From NCBI GenBank assembly GCA_022496805.1, contig CM040088.1, positions 17,019,001 to 17,083,000 of the forward strand: 64,000 nt of DNA. The letters are read 5' to 3'. This document shows, in pieces, positions 52,253 through 62,667 of the stretch. The notes below the pieces were generated by a model. The model was not told the origin of the DNA. It saw nothing but the letters and a program-made list of their open reading frames with translations, and ran no database searches. Both the position numbers and the translations under genes were made by a program. Source of the stretch: Pohlia nutans (lineage: Eukaryota > Streptophyta > Bryopsida > Bryales > Mniaceae). Each line of letters opens with the position of its first letter. The first letter of the stretch is position 1.

Positions 52253-53880
52253 CAGTGACTGTCAAAACTGAGTACGAAATAGCTTAGTCTACCTTTAGCC
52301 ATTCATATTTTATAATTTACTGCATTTAATGCCAAATCAGTTGACGGCACAAGTATACATTCAAGTAAATGATGTGGCTACCAAATTACAAGTCCAGCAA
52401 TGCAAAATGATTTGAGAAAGATATAGATCAAAGTAAATTAGCTCTAAAACTCAGTTATGCTCACACTTGGATTACGCGGTGAATGCTACAAATTTGACAT
52501 GCACAAGTGGTTTTCTGGGTCTATTTTTTTGGATGGGCATGTTCTTGGCCTTCACATTTATAATTGTGTCCCTATTCAATGCACATCATGTATGCAAATT
52601 GAGCAAAATGGTTTCATTAAGGTCTCTCTCTGTTGTTGATAGAAAGCAGATAGAAGAAGCTACTTTAGAAAAGTTGAGGAGGGGTGAAAGTACTAGAAAT
52701 GTTGCTAGAGACTTACAAGTATCCCAAAGTTGGGTTGCACAATTTCGTAAGCAACATTTGAGTGAGTTGAGTGATGTGAATCGCAGTTTTGGTGGCAGGC
52801 CATAGGTGTACAGTGCAGCTGATCGCAGGGCTTGTGTGAGAGAAATCACTATAGGTGGCTTAGAAACTGCACACAAAGTTGGAAATTACTTGAGAGGAGC
52901 TTCATGTTGGTATGAGTGATAGTACTGTGAGGAGAATGTTACGAAAAGCAGGTTTGAAATGTGAAGTGAAGCAAAAGAAACCAAAGCTCACACTTCTTCA
53001 AATTAAAGGACAATTAGAATTTGCTAGACGTCATTGCCATTGGACTGATGATGATTGGGATTGTGTAGTATTTTCTGATGAAACAAAAATCAACCGATTT
53101 TACTCTGATGGTCGCAGTTGGTGTTGGTTTCGTGATGGACAGAGTAGAAGTGCTGGAATGGTGCAACAAACTGTCAACTTTGGAAGTGGGGGAGTGATGA
53201 TGTGGGGTTGCATGACTCCGAGTGGCCTTGGTATGATGTGTAGGATTGAGGGAAGAATGGATCAGTACATGTATAGAGAAATTTTAGAGCGAGAACTGGT
53301 TCATACACTGCATACATACAATCTAGATCCTGCCAATTTGATTTTTCAACAGGATAATGACCCAAAGCATACATCCAAGAGTGTGCGCTGTTGGCTGAAT
53401 TCGCAAGAATTCACTCTTTTGAAGTGGCCGGCGCAATCTCCAGACTTGAATCCGATCGAACATTTGTGGGCAACTTTAAAACATCGACTCAACCAATATG
53501 AGAGACCTCCCAAAGGAATGTTAGAATTGTGGGAGCGTGTTGAGGATTGTTGGGCTTCAATTACTCCCAGTGAGTGTAAGAACTTGTATAAAAGCATGCT
53601 TAAGCGCATTGCAGTTGTTATAGTTGCTAAGGGTAGGTGGACAAATTTTTAACTTTGTTCCAGCTAATGTGAGCAAAACTGAGTTTTGGACTGAACTTCA
53701 CTTTACTTTTTTTTTAACATGCATACATGTGTGTAATAGACCTCAATCCCCATGGAAGTATGACTGATTGCAATGGTAATCCTGTGCAATTTATGGTTTC
53801 ATTTTTGACGCATCCAATTTCCCTACATTGTTTGTTAAATTTCAGTAAGCTGTGTTCGTACTCAGTTTTGGCAGTCACTG
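52253..53880 (+). mobile_element. Tc1/mariner element, 1,628 bp, TA target
   Basis: The termini CAGTGACTGTCAAAACTGAG (+TACGAA) and their inverse TTCGTACTCAGTTTTGGCAG (+TCACTG) differ at one position. Each is flanked by TA (52251-52252 and 53881-53882), the diagnostic Tc1/mariner target duplication. A second related motif lies ~200 bp inside each end (AAACTCAGTTATGCTCACA and TGTGAGCAAAACTGAGTTT), giving an IR/DR-like layout with two candidate transposase-binding sites per end. Its length is normal for Tc1. Confidence 0.92.
52608..53652 (+). pseudogene. Tc1-type DD34E transposase, broken
   Basis: ATG 52608 opens an N-terminal helix-turn-helix region (DRKQIEEATLEKLRRGES, ARDLQVSQSWVAQFRKQH) ending in the GGRP motif. 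A TAG follows at 52803-52805, and a frame change occurs between ~52,880 and 52,910. The catalytic domain then runs 52912-53652 to TAA. The triad is visible: VVFSDETKI, FQQDNDPKHTSKSV and SPDLNPIEHLW, with 34 residues between the second Asp and the Glu (DD34E). Cut-and-paste transposase is the family function. This copy should not make it without suppression and frameshifting. The catalytic half is otherwise intact, so it was inactivated fairly recently. Confidence 0.9.
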
Positions 53881-53889
53881 TATGTACTA

Positions 53890-54519
53890 ACTATCCACCT
53901 AAATTGACAACCCATTTAGATTCAATCCTCCCCCTTGAAAATGAGAGATATGATTTTGAGAGGTCCCTATTCTCTCATTTTAATGAATATTGTGTTATTA
54001 ACAGGAGGACAAATGAACATGCCATTCAAAAGATGTATACGTATTTCACAAAGAAAATAGCACTCCTGTGACGATGATCCTGTGGCTATCTGATGAGCAG
54101 CTAAATACATGTACTTCTTCCACTCCTTCACTCATCCTTGAATTCACGCAACGGAAATCTCTTAAAAAAAAGCTTTTGATGCCGGGATTCGAAGATGAAC
54201 TCCCTCATTATGATCGATCGCAACCTCCATGGTGATCGATGTTCTGCTTCCTCGAAGCTAGGGACCATAATGCTTCCTCATTACGGTCTGCACGTTGTCG
54301 ACGATTGCATGTTGTACGTCGACATCGGCAATATCCTCCATAGCTTTCAGAAAAGAAACGGCAGCAGCACACCACAGGGCACCTTGACACATTCATCAGG
54401 TAGTTAATGGTACAAGAATGATGGTGAATTCTTGGTGAACACTTGCTAAATTGAACAACCACTTGCAAAACTTGCTATAATCTGCATTTGGCAGTAATAT
54501 TTACTTGGCAGTGAATCGG
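53890..54519. other. Intergenic, with a decayed copy of the downstream repeat
   Basis: No gene is supported. CCTCCATGGTGATCGATGTT followed by CTGCTTCCTCGAAGC at ~54,227-54,262 resembles the 48-bp unit of the neighbouring repeat ORF, suggesting an older duplicate of that gene or repeat. Confidence 0.35.
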
Positions 54520-54849
54520 TCAAGGTTCCCTGTGCACACAGCGACGATGAACCCTGCGGCGACGACGATGAACTCCTCCCCGATTGTGATCGTATCCTCC
54601 ATGGTCATATTCTTCTTCCTCGAATGGACCAGGCCCTCCATGGTCAAGTTCTTCTTCCCCGCAGGAACCAGGCCCTCCATGGTCAAGTTCTTCTTCCCCG
54701 GAGGAATCAGGCCCTCCATGGTCATGTTCTTCTTCCCCGCAGGAATCAGGCCCTCCATGGTCGTGTTCTTCTTCCTCGCACACGTACAGGACGACCAGCA
54801 CAAGAACGGCACACAGAGTGAACGCCAAAAACGCTGCTGGCAGCCCCAT
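54520..54849 (-). CDS. Small membrane-anchored or secreted protein with EEE-DHGG repeats
   Basis: ATG 54849 opens 109 codons ending in TGA. A hydrophobic N terminus (FLAFTLCAVLVLVVLYV) looks like a signal peptide or a single membrane anchor. About four copies of a 16-residue acidic, His- and Gly-rich unit (GEEEHDHGGPDS type) follow, encoded by a 48-bp tandem repeat at ~54,610-54,780. The tail is Arg/His-rich (RGGVHRRRRRVHRR). The opposite strand is also open across the repeat, as expected for a 48-bp period, so coding strand is judged from the N-terminal hydrophobic segment. I do not recognise the family. Metal binding by the His/Glu repeats is conceivable but unsupported. Confidence 0.4.
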   Translation of the reverse strand: MGLPAAFLAFTLCAVLVLVVLYVCEEEEHDHGGPDSCGEEEHDHGGPDSSGEEELDHGGPGSCGEEELDHGGPGPFEEEEYDHGGYDHNRGGVHRRRRRVHRRCVHREP

Positions 54850-55922
54850 GACTACGTACAGTGTCCAAACTACTTGGTCTCTGAGCAGTAAGTTCCTGGA
54901 AAATCAAACTGGAAGTGAAGTGTTAGGAGAGAAGGGACCAGTCAAGGCTTTTATCTCCTCAGTGAACAGAAGGTGAATTGAAACATTTCAAAAGCTAAAT
55001 TGGACCAGAATTTCTCTTTGGTGACAGTGAGTTCCTTACAAAATTTCACACAACATTCGCTAGCTTTCATGCCCTCTACCTTTCCTTCATGCACTCTGCT
55101 CATCACCTTGCAATTGGGACTTGGTCTACCTTCCAGTTAGCTCCCAGTGATGAAGTCCAGTTGGGTGTGGAATATGCTACACCGTCTACTGTGGGGCAAG
55201 GTAGAGACACTGCATTCTACTGCGTGTTATGGGGTGTAAAAATCAATGATTACAGCTAGATATTCAACGTAGAGATATTCGATGGAGCAAGGTAGCTTTT
55301 TGCATCTCTATAAATTTTTACATATGTCGCCTTGACATTCTTTGATGCATTCTTTGTTTGTCACTAGATTAATGGAATATATTGAGGATGTTGTTGAACT
55401 TTGAATACTAGTTCAATGATTGAGCATTCAAGGGGAAGACCAAAATCATTCAATGTTGCTTGTTTGGCGCAATATCTTCTAATTTTTGTATTAGAGCTCC
55501 AACTATTAACCAACTGTTTTGTTCATGTATTGCTTAATTGCTTCTTACTAATACAATCGTTACCATTCAAATGCACTCTTTGAAAATTTTAAATCGTCGT
55601 ACGGTAGTATGACACAAATCTAACTAAACTTAGATCAATGTAGCCAGCTAATTTAAAGATTCTCCAAATTTACAATTCCCCAAATTTGAAGAGGGCCGTG
55701 GGCATTTTAGGGGTTAAAGATATTGTAGCGATGTGGGCATTATCTCCAAAACCAAAAAAGAAGCCATGATTCCAAGGGTTAAAAAGAAATGTTTTTGTGT
55801 GTAGAATTTATCACCGAGAGGTGGGCTGACAGTAACAAACTGAAAAAGGACATCGCCGGTTGTCTGTCCAGGTCAGCAATCACTACATAGTCGGCTGTAC
55901 TGAAAGGCTGCAGATAATTTCC
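54850..55922. other. Intergenic, no gene supported
   Basis: AT-rich sequence with short ORFs only. A GGCATTTTAGGGGTTAAAG word at ~55,692 resembles a MITE family B end. Confidence 0.35.
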
Positions 55923-56327
55923 ATTAAGGTAGGATGTCCTAAAACCACCACCTCCCCCAATTATGTCATGTAGACTTTTCTTGGGGCCACCACAGTTGAG
56001 ACCTAAAACCACCAATTTCACTATTGGAGACCAATGGCACACCAAGCATTGCGAAGAAATAGTTGGTGGTTTTGGGTTAGCTCATGAGCGGAATTAGGAA
56101 CAACAAAGTGTGAACATGGGGAAACCTAGAGGTTTGATTTGGGTCACAGGTTACTTTCTACTTTGGAATTTTGTATAAAATTAACAAATGTGAATTACAT
56201 GTTGCAAATTTTTGCAATCCTCATCAAAACCTATTTCGAATGAGGTCAACTTTTTTTTTCGAATTTAGGACTGCCAAAAATAGTCCAGATTGCTTAAGCT
56301 GGTGGTTTTAGGACAATCAACCTTAAT
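55923..56327. mobile_element. 405-bp MITE (ATTAAGGT...CCTAAAACCACC ends)
   Basis: ATTAAGGTAGGATGTCCTAA plus AACCACC at the left is inverted at the right as GGTGGTTTTAGGACAATCAA plus CCTTAAT. The interior repeats CCTAAAACCACCA in the same orientation at ~56,002. It is non-coding. Confidence 0.8.
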
Positions 56328-56329
56328 GA

Positions 56330-57040
56330 GCTCCAAGCCTGTGACGCTGGTGGATTTGAACGTTGCCCAAGGTGCTATTTAACCTCAGGGATTTATTTAT
56401 TTATTTTTGGAGAAGTGTTAAAGTGGCGACATAAAATAAAATGGTGTAGCTAAATATTTTAATATTCATCTATATTTTGAATAGAACTATTTTTTCATCC
56501 ACATATTTTGATGAGTTTCATTTAAAACTAACGATTTCATTCAAATTATTTTTAAAAATTGAAACAATTTGGCATCTTCATTCATTTTTTCTTCAAATTT
56601 TCCCTTAAGGCTTGGTGCCAATTACTTTTTGGTGCTTTTACGCTTTGAAGTAGTGGTGGAATGTGAGCTCTGGTTCAATTTTAAAATTGGATGGCATTGC
56701 CATTGAAAATTGTAGAATGGGTTTGTTTGCCTTCCATAATACTTCTTGGCTGGGACCCTATCGTTGTTTCCAAATGGATTGCCAGCTTCTCATCATTTTT
56801 TGCTTCAATTCAAACAAGTGCTGGCCAGCGGTGAGAACATCAGCAGGTTCTCAAAGTCTTCTCTAAATCTTGGTCCACACTTCACTTGATAGTTTCCAAC
56901 AATCTGAGTCTGCTGCAAGTTTTTCAAGACAAAAAAACAATGCTATTTTTTGAAAGCCATTGCCTTCACATGTGAACTACAGTACTACTGAAGAGTGTTA
57001 TGAAAATTGAATTATTCTTAACCAAGTGCAAAGGGGGTTG
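56330..57040. other. Intergenic, no gene supported
   Basis: AT-rich. The short ORFs here have no recognisable features. Confidence 0.35.
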
Positions 57041-57370
57041 TTAACCCCTAAACGTACCGACCCTTTGAACACAAGTAGATGCTAGCCTCAAAAAAAGATA
57101 TTAGCATGGCTTAGATGTACATAATGTGTACATGAGAAGACCATTGCAAGCGTAAAATCTACCCAACAAATTTGATGGACTTGCATTTGGAGGCCTCTCC
57201 AATATTATCAACATCTCCCCATCACAAGAGATTTACTTTGATTGGTAGAGAATTTAATAAGCTTGCAAAGGTGACTTGGATGAAAGTCATCCGATATTGT
57301 ATGAGAAAGTTAGAAAGCTTTGAATCTGTTCATGATCCAGTTTCTAGACGCTGGGACGTTTAGGGGTTAA
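57041..57370. mobile_element. MITE family B, copy 3 (best-preserved ends)
   Basis: 330 bp bounded by TTAACCCCTAAACGTACC and GGGACGTTTAGGGGTTAA. The terminal 15 bases are near-perfect inverted repeats. It is homologous in inverse orientation to 42958-43286 and shares ends with 29497-30043. Non-autonomous. Confidence 0.85.
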
Positions 57371-58090
57371 TTCTGCATCAGAATAAAGGAAGGATGATAT
57401 GGCCTATGGACCAAAAAAAAAAAAAAAGGTGGATCATATGCCTTTGATCACCTTAGTTGGTTCGACATAATTGATAAACTAAAAAATATCAAAATTATCA
57501 GTCGGTCTACACTATGAAAGTGTGGTGCAACGAAAACACATAACTGAAGCTGCTTCTCACAAGAATTATGCAATTAAACAACACTTGCTCACGACAGCAT
57601 TTATTCTCTGCAGATGCTGAGGGTGTGATAACAACGAGTTTAGAGTGTATATATTCCAAAAATACAAACATACAAATTAATAGAAACAGCCACAAACCCC
57701 TCACCACATTCAAGATTCCTGGTAAGCTCAGTACATGTCCAACGCCGGTCATTCTTAGCCACCTTGCACCAAGATCAGTTTGGATAACATCCTCACTGAT
57801 TCCTGAAATGCAATTGAGTTCAGAGGCTCACAATGGGCTGCCACCACATGACGATTGAATTGGACGTAAACTGCGCAAAGCAAGCTATTCAGCACAGCAT
57901 CCTGAGGTACTCAACTTGATTACAAATTGTCAATTTTCCTGCTACACACGGCCAGCCAGTACCTTTATTGGGGAGGGGGCGGTTCTCAGCATCAAATCAA
58001 GGTCTTGCTTAGCTGGTCCTGGTGCTCTGAAACATCACTGGAACACCACCTTCATGGAATATGATACAAATCTGTGCCAGCTCTACAAAT
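57371..58090. other. 3' flank of the serpin gene
   Basis: It includes an A-run at 57,414-57,426 and presumably the serpin 3' UTR (minus strand) in the segment nearest 58,090. No separate gene is supported. Confidence 0.35.
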
Positions 58091-59674
58091 TTACTTGGCA
58101 ACAGAAGGGTCGGCGATTCGGCCAGTGAAGAGGATCACGTTGGTCAACTCTTCCTTGATGATGAACAGAAACGGGTGGTCGCACACAAAGTCAATGGGAT
58201 CCTGGAACATAGGGAGCCCTCTCAAAGTGATAGTGGCAGCTGTCGCCGCGGCCGCCTCGGTGCCCTTCTCATTCACCTCCACAAACGTCTTATGATACAT
58301 GTTGGAAACGTAGAGCTTGTCAGCCAAGGGGGAGTCCACCATCTCAGTCAGATCTGCTTCATGTGTAAATGGCAACGCCAAGCCCAGAGTCTGCAACGCA
58401 TCGGGTACCTCAAAGCCATAGGAGATTTTGAACTTGGGCACCGCAAACTCGGTCACCGGGACTTCTTGGTTGACCTGCTTGAGATCCTCAGTCAAGATCT
58501 TCAAGTCCAGAGCTTTCTCCAGGTCGGCAATCCCTTTCTTCTCATGGGGCAACAATATGAACATGGAAAAGGAGCGTTTGTCGCTGCCTGCGGAGTAGGG
58601 CAGGCGAAGAGCCTTGAAAGTGGAGAAGTTTTTCACAAACTGCTTCTTGGTTGTGTGCATCATTGGCACCTGGATGGTCTTCCCATCCAGCAAAAAGAAT
58701 TCGCCGTCTTTCGTGATTTCCTCATCAAATGGCTTCTTCCATGCTCCTTTGAAATACAGTGCATTGGCTAACACAACACGCGTCCCCTCGTCCACTGAAC
58801 CCGGAGGAAGAAGGTCCTCAATCTTCCCATGAGTCCCTTCTTTGGCCCATTCGTTCACTTGGCCCAAAGCTTCGTTGGCCTGCACAAATCAACCAACAGA
58901 GTTAAGCATCGACAGCATTTCCACCTTAAAACTTCAACAACGTTCATCAAATGAATTCTATCCGGTTTAACAGAAATACTATCTATATCTACTCGTCAAA
59001 ACACCAGATACAAGGCAGACACTAACAACAGAACTAGGAAGCCAAGAAATGGAAAATCAAATCTCAAAGCAATTACGAGGGGAAAATGGCGTAATTACTT
59101 GAGACATAACCTGTCCCTTCTTTTTACATTCTATTTTGACACTCAGTTCACCATATCACAAACACTCTCTTCTTTCTTCACAAGCTAGCCCACAGAAAAA
59201 GGCAATTTCAGAAATCACGTTCCAAAACTCGAACTATGAGGGGCCGGGTTAGTACTTTAAAGAAAGTTAGCACTTGGTTACCTTGTGAAGAAAGTCGACC
59301 GATGCGGCTTCAGATCCATAGCTATCTTTGAGCACTTTCTGAAAGTCCGGTTTCAGTTTGATGGTTTGCTCCACCCAGAGCCGATTGGCAAGCGCCAGTT
59401 GTGGCCCGCCCGCACCGCTCCCGTCCACCAACACCACCGACTTCACCTGCGAGGAGAAGAAATGCATGGGCTCCCCTTCTGGCAGCTTGATGCACTTGGC
59501 AATCTGCTCCCGGGTCGGTCCCTTGGCCCCTGCCGCTACCATTGACAATGCCAAGCTGATACTCAAAGGGGAAAGCACCACATTCTCGCTCTCCTTCCCT
59601 TTCACCACCGCCTTGTAGAGCTCTACGGTGAACTCCCCTTGCCCGTGCACCATCGTCGCCACATCCAACCCCAT
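58091..59674 (-). CDS. Plant LR-type serpin
   Basis: Two exons, 59674-59282 and 58879-58091, join in phase 0 across a GTAACC...TTTGTGCAG intron, giving 393 residues, the normal serpin length, ending in TAA. The start is ATG 59674 (MGLDVATMVHGQGEFTVELY), without a signal peptide, as in cytosolic plant serpins. Family marks include NVVLSPLSISLALSMVAAGA, LALANRLWVEQTIKLKP, VLANALYFKGAWKKPFDE, TKKQFVKNFSTFKALRLPY, FTHEADLTEMVD and the C-terminal DHPFLFIIKEE. The reactive-centre hinge NEKGTEAAAATAATITLRG is rich in small residues, so it should be inhibitory. The LRG site predicts P1 Arg, as in AtSerpin1, which inhibits cysteine proteases such as RD21 and metacaspase. The first intron splits the domain at VDFLHK/ANEAL. 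Confidence 0.95.
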
Positions 59675-59701
59675 CTCGTGAACTAAATCAGCTCACTCAA
59701 C

Positions 59702-60420
59702 CTGCAAATCAACAAAAATTATAAGAGCATGCACACCCTTCTCCCTACAATTCACTCCATTTCAGAATAATCACATCCAAGATTTGGTGTCAGAAGCTAT
59801 CCTCTCCACACCCTTGAACCGCTATAATCACCCTCTATATAGTGCGTGGGTAATCAATCTAAGATATTGAACCCTTCCTTGAATTAGCTATAGAGGGACT
59901 CTAGAAGCATCACTATATTTGGCCCAAAAGGCATGGCTCTCTCACCTGCCTCGCAAAAACAACACGATGATATTACATTCAATTTACAGAGTCAAGGGTG
60001 GATACAGGCATAGGGTGCACATACTCTAATAGCACCAATTTGACAAGACCTAACCAGCTCATTACTAAAGTTCAAACCTAACCTTCCAAACATAACACTG
60101 CCTACCAAAGTACGAAACCAATCACAACATAGAAACTCCACCCTAATCAACAAACACCACTTCCACAGTGCCAATTTCACCAGCTCAAACCCTAACCAGC
60201 TGGAAAACCTTCGAAACACAAACATTGACAATCCACAACACAGAAACGCCACCTCTTTCATCATTTATGGCGATTCATTCACTCTACCAAGCAACCACGC
60301 ACGAAGCTCAATCAACAACACAGAAAGCGAGAAAATTATTACCTCGATGAAGCACCGTGAAAGCAGCAGATTCCAAGTCGTCTCGTGAAATCCGCTCACT
60401 CGACCTGCAAGTCGGAAAAA
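59702..60420. promoter_or_regulatory. Probable serpin 5' UTR intron and promoter region
   Basis: A TTTGCAG acceptor on the minus strand at ~59,702-59,708 suggests a 5' UTR intron. CCTGCAA and ACCTCGATGAAGCAC words at ~60,340-60,410 could belong to an upstream non-coding exon. Part of this region is duplicated at 61.1-61.3 kb. Confidence 0.35.
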
Positions 60421-60525
60421 ACCCGCTCAAACACCACAATTTGACAAGACCTAACCAGCCAGTGCTTTTCTGATTTTGCCTAAACGATCGCTAGATTTTC
60501 CTATTAAAAATTGATTGGAATCCTC

Positions 60526-60803
60526 TCGGGGGTGCACTGTACTAAACAGTTACAAGTATAGGTGAGTGCACAGAAGGGGTATTAATTTGAACTGTCGTAT
60601 TACATGTACATACAATAAACATATTTAGAGCTAAAATTATTGACGTATACTTACATTAAACTATACTTACATTAAACTATATTTAGGACAAATTTAATCT
60701 GTATACAAAGATTTTTAGACAAATAACCGCTTGTATACATGGGTTTCTAGGGGTAATGAACACACGTGATTCTCAAACATAATGTAGAATGCACCCCGGG
60801 GGA
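60526..60803. mobile_element. MITE family A, copy 2
   Basis: It runs CTCGGGGGTGCACTGTAC to ACATAATGTAGAATGCACCCCGGGGG, the inverse of 5208-5486. A short internal duplication (ACTTACATTAAACTATA) is present. Non-coding. Confidence 0.75.
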
Positions 60804-60819
60804 ATCCTACAAAATCATC

Positions 60820-61047
60820 CTCCCTCTGTTTCGAAATAAGTGTCCTAGTTTTTGGGCATTTTTTTTTCCCTATGTTTTATATTTCAAACGTAAGCACCGT
60901 CCACTTCGAACGGGCGGACAATGAGAGTGACACAAAAACTAAAGACAGACCATTTCTTTGAGTACTGAGATAACTCATTTTCGCAAAAAAATAACGTTGA
61001 GTTGAAAAATGACAAAAACTAGGATACTTATTTCGAAACAGTGGGAG
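60820..61047. mobile_element. Stowaway-like MITE (CTCCCTCTGTTTCGAAATAAG ends)
   Basis: The left end CTCCCTCTGTTTCGAAATAA (followed by GTGTCCTAGTTTTTG) is inverted at the right as AAACTAGGATACTTATTTCG (followed by AAACAGTGGGAG). The CTCCCTC-type end resembles plant Stowaway elements. Length 228 bp, non-coding. Confidence 0.8.
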
Positions 61048-61320
61048 TCTTATTTTTATTTATACCAAATCTCAGTGCAGTTTTTGAAAGTGTAGCAAAC
61101 ATAGATAGCTACATTGGAAAACGAAACCCTGTCAGAACCAGCTCATTAGCAAAGTTCAAAAACCTAAAAGCTTCCAAACACTGCCCGACTCCGAAGTACG
61201 AACCTGAACATTGACAATCACAACACAGAAACGCCACCTCTATGGCGATTCATCCGAAAGCACAAAAAGAGCGAAAATTACCTCAATGAAGCGCCAGAAA
61301 GCACCGTCTAGCCCGTGAAA

Positions 61321-62251
61321 GTGCTCGTTAGAAAGACCGATGGAAATGGAAGATTTGAAAGCAGCTTGTACTGATTGATCGCTGAATCGAAATTGGCATG
61401 CAGAGGAGATGAGATCGATTTGGTCGGAGGGGAACGACAAAGAAGACAAGTGCAGTGTGGGGTACAGTAGCTGGGTCAAATCGTGGGAAAGTGCCCACGT
61501 GGAGGTCCAAGTGGCATACAGTGATTGGACTTGGCAGACATCACGAACGAGTCCACCAACCTCCTTTGAACCCGTCCTCATCGCATATGCTATTGTCCAG
61601 ACCTCTTTAATATCACCTTCTCTAATATCACCTCCGCTCAAGCAGTGGTTTTACGCTAAATTTAGCCACGTTTGTAACTTACTTCTAATGGGCGGGTAGT
61701 AATGGGTGGGCGTTGGCTATAGATTTTTAGAATGTAGGTTGTTGTTGGATTTGAGGTCTTATCTTTATCCAACCCTTACTAGTGGGTTTTTTAAATCCAA
61801 CAAGAACCTATATTTAAGGATTTTTTGACCAACACTTGCCCATCTATTTGAATCTTTTTCAAAATTATAGAAATTGTAAACTCTTCAATGTCAATCCTAT
61901 GGAATCAACGTACTTAGTTCCAAACTCACTCTATATTCTCACCATCACATTTTTGTTTTCTCACCTACATAAAGCTACATTATACCACCAATCTAATAAC
62001 CAACACTTGAACGCGTAGGGGACATAATACACATAAAATAAGAAAAGATTATCAATGCCACACCCTTTTGTGCAATTAGGAATTGGTGGTATCTAACTAT
62101 GCGTTGATATTTCCAATATCTTCACATGTTGAAGATTATGAGATTGTAAAAAGGAATCTCTTAAGAATTAACAGTAATTGCACTGGAAAAAGTGTAGCAT
62201 GTTGACGCAGTTCTTCTGGAGATGCCATGCAGTGGATTTTGGAAGCTCTAA
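61321..62251. other. Intergenic, no gene supported
   Basis: A GC-balanced patch at 61,330-61,640 is open on the minus strand for 133 codons but shows no family features. The rest is AT-rich. Confidence 0.3.
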
Positions 62252-62667
62252 GAGCATGCCCAGCAGCTCCAGATCAAATAAGTCCGCCAAGCATCAAGTT
62301 GACGGCCATTTTTAACTTAGAGGAATGTTGGAATAGAAGTACCCCAGCAACAATCCTTGTGCGAACTCCAAGGCAGTTTATTAAAAGAGAAAGTAATTCA
62401 TAACACTTGATGGCCTTGAAGCATGAGCCAATGAATAGGCTTCAAGGCCATTATCTTACCTTTGATTGGCAAAGATTCTTGCTTGGCGTGAGCAATTTTC
62501 TTCCTCCAAAGCTTCAGTGTATGGCGGAGAAAACTCAAATAAAGCCCACTGCCAAGCTATCTTGGTGATTGAGATGAGATTTTCTACTGCTGCTGGGGCC
62601 ATGTTCATGCCAAACCTCCGCCACCTTGAGGTTTGACTGGTGCTTTTGCATGCTGCTGGGCATGCTC
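62252..62667. mobile_element. Tourist/Harbinger-like MITE with TAA duplication
   Basis: GAGCATGCCCAGCAGC and its inverse GCTGCTGGGCATGCTC bound 416 bp, flanked by TAA at 62249-62251 and 62668-62670. The ends resemble the element at 27519-27987 (GAGCATCC...), suggesting one broad family. Open frames that cross it are therefore unlikely to be genes. Confidence 0.82.

Larger units (their letters stand above)
60030..61320. repeat. Multiplied serpin upstream segment
   Basis: The succession ACATTGACAATC(C)ACAACACAGAAACGCCACC, (T)ATGGCGATTCAT, GCGA(G)AAAATTA and ACCTC(G/A)ATGAAGC occurs at ~60,222-60,350 and again at ~61,208-61,295. A third, more diverged version of the first half (AACCAGCTCATTACTAAAGTTC) lies at ~60,053-60,130 and matches ~61,137-61,160. 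Two MITEs sit between the copies. Confidence 0.7.
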
